Assembly (NCBI RefSeq): GCF_036320965.1
Contig: NC_092238.1
Span: 57,700,609 to 57,764,608, forward strand
Direction of reading: 5' to 3'
Source of the DNA: Panulirus ornatus
Lineage: Eukaryota; Arthropoda; Malacostraca; Decapoda; Palinuridae
Length of the DNA: 64,000 bases
Part shown: positions 52,317 to 64,000 of the stretch, in pieces
How the letters are laid out: each line of letters begins with the position of its first letter
Numbering within the stretch: the stretch's first letter is position 1
Translations under genes and position numbers: made by a program
The notes under the pieces: generated by a model
Told to the model about the DNA's origin: nothing
Databases searched by the model: none
The model's input: only the letters and a program-made list of their open reading frames with translations

Positions 52317-53650
52317 ACATTTTATAGGTGATACCTCAGTGGTCAAGCTGTGTTAGTACAACTGACGGTTGTGAGCGTGTGGTCTGCTCTGCTGACGTGT
52401 TGTTGTGATAGGGCAACTCTGAAGTGGCGGCGCGTGTTTCCCTCAGTCCACCCCCGACTTGGGGAATGGCCTGTATTTCTCTGTGTTTTGTACAGTTTTT
52501 AGTGCGTTTTTAAGGCAGTGTTACCTCATTGTTACCTTGTGGAAACCGTATATAGACCAGGGAACATAAGAAGAACAACTGCTGATAAACCTAAAGTGTC
52601 TCCATCAAGTGTTCAGACATTCCAAAAGTGTAAACATTTACTTGTTAAAACATACGCGTTGTCACGAAGTGCAACAAATGGAGGCCAGGAACTATAGTGC
52701 TACCCATTTGGATATAAAGAAGTCATGCTGAGGAAGATAGATGACCTTTACGGGGACGGCAACCTGCATCGGCACCTGGGAGCCGTATACAGCCCACACT
52801 GGCACTCCAGAGGCACATATAGCCGGAAGAAGGAAGCATCAACTGGCCAATACCCGGTAAAAAACCCGCCCTACCGTCTACCTCTTGGTGTTGTACCGCC
52901 AGGACTTGACCCGTCTGTCCGTCTTTTTCCTGTCTCACGAGGACGCTGTCCTCATTACCGGCTGTGGTTGAGCACTGTGTGAATGCAAGTGGTCGTCAGA
53001 GTCTGGCGGGTTCTTCACGAACGAAGGCTGCAGGTTTGCTGGTTCGTGTCAAAGGTCCCGTGGGAAGCTGTTGGTTCGAGACGAATGAAATGCTGATATT
53101 GCATCAGAGGAGAACTACATGGTAACCACACACCACCACCACCACCCGTAGAGGGTCGCGGGTGTTGTTCCTCCGGGCTGTTTGTTGTTCAGCGCCTTCT
53201 CTTGTCGTGCACGGCCAGCGACGCTCCTCACAACGAGTCTGGTTGTCGTCGTCCCTGTGTATGTGTACTCACACCTACCAGCCCCACGAGAGTTGAGAAG
53301 ATCGCGAACTGTCTTCAGCGTCTGCAGATGATGTTGAGTATTTGCTGCCGCGGTACGAGAGAGGGAAGTGCTACTGTCACATTGTGGACCTTGGTAGGGG
53401 TGCACGGAACCGCTTCGGGTGAACATACTTGGACGTGGTGGTACAAGTAGTCGCACGGACTGTTATCCTCGCTTTGGTTACAAGAATGTTCTTCCGCCCA
53501 CCAGTGATGCTACTACTTTTGTGAATTAAGAACCATTGCAACCAAACCTCGCCAGGTGGTAGAGTGACCCGCAGTGTATCGAGACAGACTTCCCCAGAAC
53601 TTTTTTAAAGGGGAAGTAAATGTTTATAGTTGTGTTACTGGAGTGATAGT
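52310..53650. other. Repeat-poor island
   Basis: No LINE, SINE or TA array here, and higher GC than its surroundings. No complete gene is recognised. Weak traces of an Ig exon on the plus strand (52876-53180) are described separately. A short (CCA)n run lies near 53128-53148. Confidence 0.5.
52876..53180 (+). pseudogene. Possible eroded Sidestep-like Ig1 exon
   Basis: Plus strand, in shifting frames, shows VYLLVLYRQDLT (52876-52911), then VRLFPVSRGR and YRLW (52917-52970), then ADIASEENYM (53092-53121), then GVVPPG near 53170. In family proteins the first Ig domain has VYLVLWYRQD, YSFD-RGR, LW, an SDEG-Y stretch and VPP in that order. Frames differ and key residues are missing, so at best it is a pseudo-exon. 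It is on the opposite strand to the intact Ig exons. Chance resemblance is a real alternative. Confidence 0.3.
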
Positions 53651-54145
53651 TTTCATACATGGTGCTCTGACAAGAAAATAGTGAAATTGGAAAAGAATGT
53701 AGCTTAGACATTGAAGCTTATTCTTTCAATGAAATGTGAACAAAAGGAAGCATTTTTTTCAAAGTGATAGAGATGGAAAGCAAAAAGGTGTTTTTCATGA
53801 ATGTACTGGAAAAGTTGAGGTCCAGATAAACTTTTGGTTTGTCAAGGCTTTATTATGGCAGATGACCAACTACCTACCCTCATGTATCCAAGATATGGTT
53901 GTACTTTGTGTAATGAAGACAATTGAGAAACATCATAAGCCAATATTCCAGTTTCATGATAAGAGAAGTGGACCAGGCAGTATGATAGAGTGGTTAAATT
54001 GATGAAAACTACTATTGACATTTGTGTAAATAAATTATACATTTCCCTTTTCCATAGCCAGAGGTTGAACCATTATGTGGCATTCATTTTTCATTTCATT
54101 TCAAGCTAGAAGTTTCAGTTTTCTAAATTATTTCTTACATTTTTC

Positions 54146-54149
<4 letters not shown>
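53651..54149 (+). repeat. Unknown dispersed repeat, copy 2 (longer)
   Basis: Ends match 14557-14768. The extra internal part (about 53723-53983) contains a small open frame (53736-54002, 88 codons) starting MNKRKHFFQSDRDGKQKG that I cannot assign. It stops at a TA/TG array. It may be part of a larger transposon or a retrocopy. Confidence 0.6.
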
Positions 54150-54348
<199 letters not shown>

Positions 54349-55353
54349 TTTTTGCTTTGTCGCTGTCTCCCGCGTTTGCGAGGTAGCGCAAGGAAACAGA
54401 CGAAAGAAATAGCCCAACCCACCCCCATACACATGTATATACATACGTCTACACACGCAAATATACATACCTACACAGCTTTCCATGGTTTACCCCAGAC
54501 GCTTCACATGCCTTGATTCAATACACTGACAGCACGTCAACCCCGGTATACCACATCGCTCCAATTCACTCTATTCCTTGCCCTCCTTTCACCCTCCTGC
54601 ATGTTCAGGCCCCGATCACAAAAAATCTTTTTCACTCCATCTTTCCACCTCCAATTTGGTCTCCCTCTTCTCCTCGTTCCCTCCACCTCCGACACATATA
54701 TCCTCTTGGTCAATCTTTCCTCACTCATTCTCTCCATGTGCCCAAACCACTTCAAAACACCCTCTTCTGCTCTCTCAACCACGCTCTTTTCATTTCCACA
54801 CATCTCTCCTACCCTTACGTTACTTACTCGATCAAACTACCTCACACCAAACATTGTCCTCAAACATCTCATTTCCAGCACATCCATCCTCCTGCGCACA
54901 ACTCTATCCATAGCCCACGCCTCGCAACCATGCAACATTGTTGGAACCACTATTCCTTCAAACATACCCATTTTTGCTTTCCGAGATAATGTTCTCGACT
55001 TCCACACATTCTTCAAGGCTCCCAGAATTTTCACCCCCTCCCCTACCCTATGATCCACTTCCGATTCCATGGTTCCATCCGCTGCCAGATCCACTTCCAG
55101 ATATCTAAAACACTTCACTTCCTCCAGTTTTTCTCCATTCAAACTCACCTCCCAATTGATTGACCCTCAACCCTACTGTACCTAATAACCTTGCTCTTAT
55201 TCACATTTACTCTTAACTTTCTTCTTTCAAACACTTTACCAAACTCAGTCACCAGCTTCTGCAGTTTCTCACATGAATCAGCCACCAGCGCTGTATCATC
55301 AGCGAACAGCAACTGACTCACTTCCCAAGCTCTCTCATCCCCAACATACTTCA
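54349..55353 (-). mobile_element. 5'-truncated LINE, short 3'UTR
   Basis: Hairpin 54361-54388, short 3'UTR, residues 998 back to about 727. Open pieces are 54537-54803, 54837-55148 and 55145-55402, separated by a one-base deletion in QVNWEVSL and a change near 54825. The 5' end stops at TATGAAG against a short TATATATATT, and the next LINE starts at once. Confidence 0.9.
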
Positions 55354-55361
55354 TATATATA

Positions 55362-58300
55362 TTATCCCTAGGGATAGGGGTGAAAGAATACTTCCCACGC
55401 ATTCCTCACGTGTCGTAGAAGGCGACTAGAGGGGACGGGAGCGGGGGGCCAGAAATCCTCCCCTCCTTGTACTTTAACTTTCTAAAAATGAAAAACAGGA
55501 GTCACGCGGGGAGTGCTCATCCTCCTCGTAGACTCAGATTGGGTTGTCTAAATGTGTGTGGATGTACGTAGTATGTTTGAGGAAAGGAACCTGGATGTTT
55601 TGGCTCTGAGTAAAACGAAGCTCAAGGGTAAAGGGGAAGAGTGGTTTGGGAATGTCTTGGGAGTAAAGTCAGGGGTTAGTGAGACGACAAGAGCAAGGGA
55701 AGGAGTAGCAGTACTCCTGAAACAGGAGTTGTGGGAGTATGTCATAGAATGTAAGAAAGTAAATTCTCGATTAATATGGGTAAAACTGAAAATAGATGGA
55801 GGGAGATGGGTGATTACTGGTGCATATGCACCTGGGCATGAGAAGAAAGATCATGAGAGGCAAGTGTTTTGGGAGCAGCTGAATGAGTGTTAGTGGTTTT
55901 GATGCACAAGACCGGGTTATAGTGATGGGTGATTTGAATGCAAAGTTAAGTAATGTGGCAGTTGAGGGAAAAATTGATATACATGGGGTGTTCAGTGTTG
56001 TAAATGGAAATGGTGAAGAGCTTGTAGATTTATGTGCTGAAAAAGGACTGGAATACCTGGTTTCAAAAGCGAGATGTACATAAGTATACGTATGTAAGTA
56101 GGACAGATGGCCACAGAGCGTTATTGGATTACGTGTTAATTCACAGGCGCGCGAAAGAGAGACTTTTGGATGTTAATGTGCTGAGAGGTGCAACTGGAGG
56201 GATGTCTGATCATTATCTTGTGGAGGCTAAGGTGAAGATTTGTATGGGTTTTCAGAAAAGAAGAGTAAATGTTGGGGTAAAGAGGGTGGTGAGAGTAAGT
56301 GTGCTTGGGAAGGAGACTTGTGTGAGGAAGTACCAGGGAGACTGAGTACAGAATGGAAACAGATGAGAACAATGGAAGTAAGGGGAGTGGGGGAGGAATG
56401 GGAGGTATTTAGGGAATCAGTGACGGAGTGCGCAAAAGATGCTTGTGGCATGAGAAGCGTGGGAGGTGGGTTGATTAGAAAGGGTAGTGAGTGGTGGCAT
56501 GAAGAAGAAAGATTATTAGTGAAAGAGAAGAGAGAGGCATTTGGACGATTTTTGCAGGGAGAAAATGGAATTGGGTGGGAGATGTATAAAAGAAAGAGAC
56601 AGGAGGTCAAGAGAAAGGTGCAAGACGTGAAAAAGAGGGCAAATGAGAGTTGGGGTGAGAAGGTATCATGAAATCTTAGGGAGAATAAAAAGATGTTCTG
56701 AAAGGAGGTAAATAAAGTGCGTGAGACAAGGGAGCAAATGGGAACTTCAGTGAAGGGCGCTAATGGGGAGGTGATAACAAGTAGTGGTGATGTGAGAAGG
56801 AGATGGAGTGAGTATTCTGAAGGTTTGTTGAATGTGTTTGATGATAGAGTGGCATATATAGGGTGTTTTGGTCGAGGTGTTGTGCAGAGTGAGAGGGTTA
56901 GGGAAAATGATTTGGTAAACAGAGAAGAGGTAGTAAAAGCTTTGCGGAAGATGAAAGCAGGAAAGGCAGCAGGTTTAGATGGTATTGCAGTGGAATCTAT
57001 TAAAAAAGTGGGTGACTGTATTGTTGACTGTTTGGTAAGGTTATTTAATGTATGTATGACTCATGGTGAGGTGCCTGAAGATTGGCGGAATGCGTACATA
57101 GTGTCATTGTACAAAGGCAAGGGGGATAAGAGTGAGTGCTCAAATTACAGAGGCATAGTTTCTTGAGTATTCCTGGTAAAATATATGGGAGGGTATTGAT
57201 TGAGGGGGTGAAGGCATGTGCAGAGCATCAGATTGGGGAAGAGCAGTGTGGTTTCAGAAGTGGTAGAGGATGTGTGGATCAGGTGTTTGCTTTCAAGAAT
57301 GTATGTGAGAAATACTTAGAAAAGCAAATGGATTTGTATGTAACATTTATGGATCTTGAGAAGGCATATGATAAAGTTGATAGAGATGCTTTGTGGAAGG
57401 TATTAAGAATATATGGTGTGGGAGGCAAGTTGTTAGAAGCAGTGAAAAGTATTTATCGAGGAATTAAGGCATGTGTACGTGTAGGAAGAGAGGAAAGTGA
57501 TTGATTCTCAGTGAATGTAGGTTTGCGACAGGGGTGTGTGATGTTTCCATAGTTGTTTAATTTCTTTATGGATGGGGTTGTTAGGGAGGTGAATGCAAGA
57601 GTTTTGGAAAGAGGGGCAAGTATGAAGTCCGCTGTGGATGAGAGAGCTTGGGAAGTGAGTCAGTCGTTGTTCGCTGATGATACATCGCTGGTGGCTGCTT
57701 CATGTGAGAAACTGCAGAAGCTTGTGACTGAGTTTGGTAAAGTGTGTGAAAGAAGAAAGTTAAGAGTAAATGTGAATAAGAGTAAGGTTAATAGGTACAG
57801 TAGGGTTGAGGGTCAAGTCAATTGGGAGGTAAGTTTGAATGGAGAAAAACTGGAGGAAGTAAAGTGTTTTAGATATTTGGGAGTGGATCTGGCAGCGGAT
57901 GGAACCATGGAAGCGGAAGTGGATCATAGGGTGGGGGAGGGGGTGAAAATCCAGGGAGCCTTGAAGAATGTGTGGAAGTCGAGAACATTATCTCAGACAG
58001 CAAAAATGGGTAAGTTTGAAGGAATAGTGGTTCCAAATATGTTGGATGGTTGTGAGGCGTGGGCTATGGATAGAGTTGTGAGCAGGAGGGTGGATGTGTT
58101 GGAAATGAGATGTTTGAGGACAATTTGTGGTGTGAGGTGGATTGATCGAGTAAGTAATGTAAGGGTAAGAGAGATGTGTGGAAATAAAAAGAGCGTGGTT
58201 GAGAGAGCAGAGTAGGGTGTTTTGAAATGGTTTGGTCACATGGAGAGAATCAGTGAGGAAAGATTGACCAAGAGGATATATGTGTCGGAGGTGGAGGGAA

Positions 58301-58891
58301 CGAGGAAAAGTGGGAGACCAAATTGGACGTGGAAAGATGGAGTGAAAAAGATTTTGTGTGATCGGGGCCTAAGCATGCAGGAGGGTGTAAGCCGGGAAAG
58401 GAATAGAGTGAATTGGATCGATGTGGTATACCGGGGTTGACGTGCTGTCAGTGGATTGAATCAGGGCATGTGAAGCGTATGGGGGAAACCATGGAAAGTG
58501 TGTGGGGCCTGGATGTGCAAAGTGAGATGTGGTTTCGGGCATAATTGCATGACAGCCAGAGACTTAGTGTGAAGGAATGGGGCCTTTGTTGTCGTTTCCT
58601 AGCGCTACCTCGCACATTTGAAGGGGGAGGGGGATGGTATTCCATGTGTGGCGAGGTGGCGATGGAAATGAATAAAGGCAGACAGTGTGAATTGTGTGCA
58701 TAGGTATATATGTATGTGTCTGTGTGTGTATATATATATATGTGCATTGAGATGTATAGGTATGTATATTTGAGTGTGTGGACGTGTATGTATATACATG
58801 TGTATAGGGGTGGGTTGGGAGATTTCTTTCGTCTGTTTCCTTGCGCTATCTCGCAAACGCGGGAGACAGCGACAAAACAGAATAAATAGAA

Positions 58892-58894
<3 letters not shown>
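55362..58894 (+). mobile_element. Full-length LINE, long 3'UTR, several frameshifts
   Basis: The 5'UTR starts CCCTAGGGATAGGGGTGAAA. The coding region is in open pieces: 55552-55893 and 55883-56345 (endonuclease), 56240-56671 (linker), 56717-57166 and 57136-57504 (RT), 57553-58215 (FADDTSLVA box), 58222-58440 (C-terminus). Each break is a small indel or stop, for example TGG to TGA at the end of ESDW near 57502. Long 3'UTR with hairpin at 58844-58871. Confidence 0.92.
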
Positions 58895-58961
<67 letters not shown>

Positions 58962-58968
58962 TATATAT
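58895..58968. repeat. (TA)n array
   Basis: About 70 bp of TA between convergent LINE tails. Confidence 0.95.
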
Positions 58969-61156
58969 TTTTTTTTTTTATATACTTTGTCGCTGTCTCC
59001 CGCGTTTGCGAGGTAGCGCAAGGAAACAGACGAAAGAAATGGCCCAACCCCCCTCCATACACATGTATATACATACGTCCACACACGCAAATATACATAC
59101 CTACACAGCTTTCCATGGTTTACCCCAGACGCTTCACATGCCTTGATTCAATCCACTGACAGCACGTCAGCCCCGGTATACCACATCGCTACAATTCACT
59201 CTATTCCTTGCCCTCCTTTCACCCTCCTGCATGTTCAGGCCCCGATCACACAAAATCTTTTTCACTCCATCTTTCCACCTCCAATTTGGTCTCCCTCTTC
59301 TCCTTGTTCCCTCCACCTCCGACACATATATCCTCTTGCTCAATCTTTCCTCACTCATCCTCTCCATGTGCCCAAACCACTTCAAAACACCCTCCTCTGC
59401 TCCCTCAACCACGCTCTTTCTATCTCCACACATCTCTCTCACCCTCACGTTACTCACTCGATCAAACCACCTCACACCACACATTGCCCCCAAACATCTC
59501 ACCACCAGCACATCCATCCTCCCGCGCACAACTCTATCCATAGCCCACGCCTAGCACCCATACAAAATTGTTGGAACCACTATTCCCCCAAACATACCCA
59601 CCTTTGCTTTCCGAGATAATGTTCTCGACTTCCACACATTCTTCAAGGCCCCCAGAATTTTCGCCCCCTCCCCCACCCTATGATCCACTTCCGCTTCCAT
59701 GGTTCCATCCGCTGCCAGATCCACTCCCAGATACCTAAAACACTTCACTTCCTCCAGTTTTTCTCCATTCAAACTTACCTCCCAATTGACTTGACCCTCA
59801 ACCCTACTGTACCTAATAACCTTGCTCTTATTCACATTTACTCTTAACTTTCTTCTTCCACACACTTTACCAAACTCAGTCACCAGCTTCTAAAGTTTCA
59901 AACATGAATCAGCCACCAGCGCTGTGTCATCAGCGAACAACAACTGACTCACTTCCCAAGCTCTCTCATCCCCAACAGACTTCATACTTGCCCCTCTTTC
60001 CAAAACTCTTGCATTCATCTCCCTAACAACCACATCCATAAACAAATTAAACAACCATGGAGACATCACACACCCCTGCCGCAAACCTACATTCACTGAG
60101 AACCAATTACTTTCCTCTCTTCCTACACGTACACATGCCTTACATCCTCGATAAAAACTTTTCACTGCTTCTAACAACTTTCCTCCCACACCATATATTC
60201 TTAATACCTTCCACAGAGCATCTCCATCAACTTTATCATATGCCCTCTCCAGATCCATAAATGCTACATACAAATCCATTTGCTTTTCTAAGTGTTTCTC
60301 ACATACATTCTTCAAAGCAAACACCTGATCCACACATCCTCTACCACTTCTGAAACCACACTGATCTTCCCCAATCTGATGCTCTGTACATGCCTTCACC
60401 CTCTCAATTAATACCCTCCCATATAATTTACCAGGAATACTCAACAAAATTATACCTCTGTAATTTGAGCACTCACTCTTATCCCCTTTGCCTTTGTACA
60501 ATGGCACTATGCACGCATTCCGCCAATCCTCAGGCACCTCACCATGAGTCATACATACATTAAATAACCTTACCAACCAGTCAACAATACAGTCACACCC
60601 TTTTTTAATAAATTCCACTGCAATACCATCCAAACCTGCTGCCTTGCCGGCTTTCATCTTCCGCAAAGCTTTCACTACCTCTTCTCTGTTTACCAAATCA
60701 TTTTCCCCAACCCTCCCACCTTGCACACCACCTCGACCAAAACACCCCATATCTGCCACTCCATCATCAAACACACTCAACAAACCCCCGAAATACTCAC
60801 TCCATCTCCTTCTCACATCACCACTACTTGTTATCACCTCCCCACTTGCGCCCTTCACTGAAGTTCCCATTTGCTCCCCTGTCTTACGCACTTCATTTAC
60901 CTCCTTCCAGAACATCTTTTTATTCTACACACAAATCCAATGATACTCTCTCACCCCATCTCTCATTTGCCCTTTTTTTCACCTCTTGCACCTTTCCCTC
61001 GACCTCCCGTCTCTTTCTTTTATACATCTCCCACTCAATTGCATTTTTTCCCTGCAAAAATCGTCCAAATGCCTCTCTCTTCTCCTTCACCAACACTCTC
61101 ACTTCTCCATCCCACCACTCACCACCCCCTCCAATCAACCCACCTCCCACTCTTCC
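58969..61156 (-). mobile_element. LINE with clustered A-to-G changes, cut by assembly gap
   Basis: Hairpin 58991-59018, short 3'UTR, residues 998 back to about 337 in open pieces 59167-59541, 59551-59883 and 59890-60915. In two stretches (59395-59600 and 60700-61156) nearly all differences from its relatives are A-to-G on the sense strand. This gives replacements such as NKK to DRK, ERA to EGA, LLNVF to LLSVF and DRVADIG to DGVADMG. It runs into the N gap. Confidence 0.9.
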
Positions 61157-61256
61157 NNNNNNNNNNNNNNNNNNNNNNNNNNNNNNNNNNNNNNNNNNNN
61201 NNNNNNNNNNNNNNNNNNNNNNNNNNNNNNNNNNNNNNNNNNNNNNNNNNNNNNNN
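61157..61256. other. Assembly gap, exactly 100 N
   Basis: 100 consecutive N, the usual placeholder for a gap of unknown size. It lies between residue about 337 of one minus-strand LINE and the 3'UTR of another, so adjacency across it is unproven. Confidence 0.99.
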
Positions 61257-62722
61257 TCCATCCACGCAAATATACATACCTATACATCTCAATGTACACA
61301 CATATAGACACGCACAGACATATACATATACACACATGTACATAATTCATACTGTCTGCCTTTCTTCATTTCCATCGCCACCGCGCCACACATGGAATAA
61401 CAACCCTCCTCACCCCTTCTGTGTGTGAAGTAGCGCTAGGAAAAGACAACAAAGGCCCCATTCGTTCACACTCAGTCTCTAGCTGTCATGTAATAATGCC
61501 CGAAACCATAGCTCCCTTTACACATCCAAGCCACACAGAACTTTCCATGGTTTACCCCAGACGCTTCACATGCCCTGGTTCAATCCATTGACAGTACCTC
61601 GACCCCGGTATACCACATCGTTCCAATTCACTCTATTTCTTGCACGCCTTTCACCCTCCTGCATGTTGAGAACCCGATCACTCAAAATCTTTTTCACTCC
61701 ATCTTTCCACATCCACTTTGGTCCCCCACTTCTCCTCGTTCCCTCCACCTCTGACATATATATCCTCTTGGTCAATCATTCCTCACTCATTCTCTCCATG
61801 TGACCAAACCATTTCAAAACACCCTCATCTGTTCTCTCAACCATACTCTTTTTATTTCCACACATCTCTCTTACCCTTACATTACTTACTCGATCAAACC
61901 ACCACATAGCATATATTGTTCTCAAACATCTCATTTCAAGCACATCCACCATCCTGCGCACAACTCTATCCATAGCCCACGCATCGCAAACATACAACAT
62001 TGTTGGGACCACTATCCCTTACAACATATCTATTTTTGCTTTCCGAGATAATGTTCTCGACTTCCAAACATTCTTCAAGGCTTCCAGGATTTTCGCCCCC
62101 TTCCCCACCCTATGATTTACTTCCGCTTTCATATTTCCATTCGCTGCCAGACCCACTTCCAGATATCTAACACACTTTACTTCCTCCAGTTTTTCTCCAT
62201 CCAACTTACCTCCCAATTGACTTGACCCTAAACCCTACTGTAACTAATAACCTTGCTCTTATTCACATTTAATCTTAGCTTTCACCTTTCATACACTTTA
62301 CTAAACTTAGTCATCAGCTTCTGCAGTTTTTCACATGAATCAGCCACCAGCGCTGTATCATCAGCGAACAACAACTGACTAACTTCCCAAGCTCTCTCAT
62401 CCACAATAGACTGCACACTTGCCCCTCTTTCCAAAACTCTTGTATTCACTTCGCTAACAACCCCATCCATAAACAAATCAAACAATAATGGAGACATCAC
62501 ACACCCCTGCCGTAAACCTGCATTAACTGAGAACGAATCACTTTCCTCTCTTCCTAGAAGTACACATGCCTTATATACTCGATAAAAACTTTTCATTGCT
62601 TCTAACAACTTACCTCCCACACCATATATTCTTCATACCTTCCATAGGGCATCTCTGTGAACTCTATCATATACCTTCTCCAGATCCATAAATGCTACAT
62701 ACAAATCTATTTGCTTTTCTAA
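61257..62722 (-). mobile_element. LINE fragment, long 3'UTR
   Basis: The 3'UTR starts inside the gap side (the hairpin is not visible), continues to about 61605, then residues 998 back to about 622 with several frame breaks (61566-61775, 61776-62012, 62019-62216, 62282-62620). It ends at CTTTTCTAAGTAT, where the TA array begins. Confidence 0.88.
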
Positions 62723-63076
<354 letters not shown>

Positions 63077-63108
<32 letters not shown>

Positions 63109-63138
63109 GTAGATATATATATGTAGATATATATATAT
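63077..63138. repeat. TA-rich array
   Basis: TATATA with TGTAGATATA interruptions, then the antisense A-tail of the next LINE. Confidence 0.9.
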
Positions 63139-64000
63139 TTTTTTTTTTATTATTATACTTTGCCGCTGTCTCCCGCGTTTGCGAGGTAGCGCAAGGAAAC
63201 AGACGAAAGAAATGGCCCAACCCCCCCTTACACATGTATATACATACGTCCACACACGCAAATATACATACCTACACAGCTTTCCATGGCTTACCCCAGA
63301 CGTTTCACAAGCCTTGATTCAATCCACTGACAGCACGTCAACCCCGGTATACCACATCGCTCCAATTCACTCTATTCCTTGCCCTCCTTTCACCCTCCTG
63401 CATGTTCAAGTCCCGATCACACAAAATCTTTTTCACTCCATCTTTTCACCTCCAATTTGGTCTCCCTCTTTTCCTTGTTCCCTCCACCTCCGACACATAT
63501 ATCCTCTTGGTCAATCTTTCCTCACTCATCCTCTCCAGGTGCCCAAACCACTTCAAAACACCCTCTTCTGCTCTCTCAACCACGCTCTTTTTATTTCCAC
63601 ACATTTCTCTTACCCTTACGTTACTCACTCGATCAAACCACCTCACACCACACATTGTCCTCAAACATCTCATTTCCAGCACATCCATACTCCTGCGAAC
63701 AACTCTATCCATAGCCTACGCCTCGCAACCATACAACATTGTTGGAACCACTATTCCTTCATACATACCCATTTTTGCTTTCCGAGATAATGTTCTCGAC
63801 TTCCACACATTCTTCAAGGCCCCAGAATTTTCGCCCCCTCCCCCACCCTATGATCCACTTCCGCTTCCATGGTTCCATCCGCTGCCAGATCCCCTCCCAG
63901 ATATCTAAAACACTTCACTTCCTCCAGTTTTTCTCCATTCAAACTCACCTCCCAATTGACTTGACCCTCAACCCTACTGTACCTAATAACCTTGCTCTTA
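63139..64000 (-). mobile_element. LINE, short 3'UTR, cut by window edge
   Basis: Hairpin 63164-63191, short 3'UTR, residues 998 back to about 777 at the right edge. Mostly open (63446-63712), with a one-base deletion near 63822 (AAGGCCCCAG for AAGGCCCCCAG). It probably continues past the window. Confidence 0.9.

Noticed and set aside
52725..52982. 85-codon plus-strand frame as a small gene
   Set aside because: No recognisable family in that single frame, no clear start context; part of it is better explained as a frame-shifted Ig relic.
53115..53456. 113-codon minus-strand frame ending in WWWWCVV
   Set aside because: Its end is a CCA simple repeat and the rest shows no domain or splice support.

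Overview
The window is eukaryotic and almost entirely repetitive. Signs of this are (TA)n arrays up to about 350 bp, split exons with GT/AG borders, no operons or ribosome-binding sites, and more than 25 copies of one LINE family. A decapod crustacean or similar large-genome arthropod is my best guess. It rests on the general look of the sequence, not on a search.

The dominant element is an RTE-clade non-LTR retrotransposon: one ORF with an AP-type endonuclease, a reverse transcriptase and a C-terminal [15 protein letters not shown] region, with no gag-like ORF1. Only one copy, 14857-18178 (+), has an uninterrupted 998-codon ORF (14979-17975), and I use it as the reference for residue numbers. 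The other copies are 5'-truncated, inverted, frameshifted or eroded, on both strands. Two 3'UTR forms exist. The long form is found mostly in old copies; the short form lacks about 250 bp at one fixed junction and is found in the younger copies. Both end in a conserved 28-nt hairpin and an A-rich or TA-rich tail.

Three SINE-like elements (10241-10478, 37575-37800, 62906-63076) join a head homologous to the LINE 5'UTR to a tail containing the same kind of hairpin. Three fragments of a Penelope-like element (9950-10112, 18387-18560, 22466-22829) carry a hammerhead-ribozyme-like core. The longest also keeps the end of an ORF upstream of it on the same strand.

The host signal is small. Two minus-strand exons at 5266-5417 and 3953-4097 join in phase into one Ig domain resembling Sidestep-type axon-guidance receptors. 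A repeat-poor island at 52310-53650 may hold an eroded Ig exon of the same family. Neither has further exons that I can see, so this looks like intronic or intergenic sequence swollen by retrotransposons.

Layout: 1-3683 LINE pieces, including a twin-primed copy; 3684-5553 Ig exons and introns; 5554-10239 satellites, tail boxes, an old full-length LINE (+) and a Penelope fragment; 10241-14312 SINE and an old LINE (-); 14313-18386 spacer and the intact LINE (+); 18387-28158 nested fragments on both strands; 28159-37574 LINE fragments including two more twin-primed copies; 37575-48164 SINE and three old LINEs with a recent 3.6-kb tandem duplication; 48173-52309 two plus-strand LINEs; 52310-54348 unique island and an unknown repeat; 54349-64000 LINEs, a 100-N assembly gap (61157-61256), and one copy with strongly one-sided A-to-G changes.
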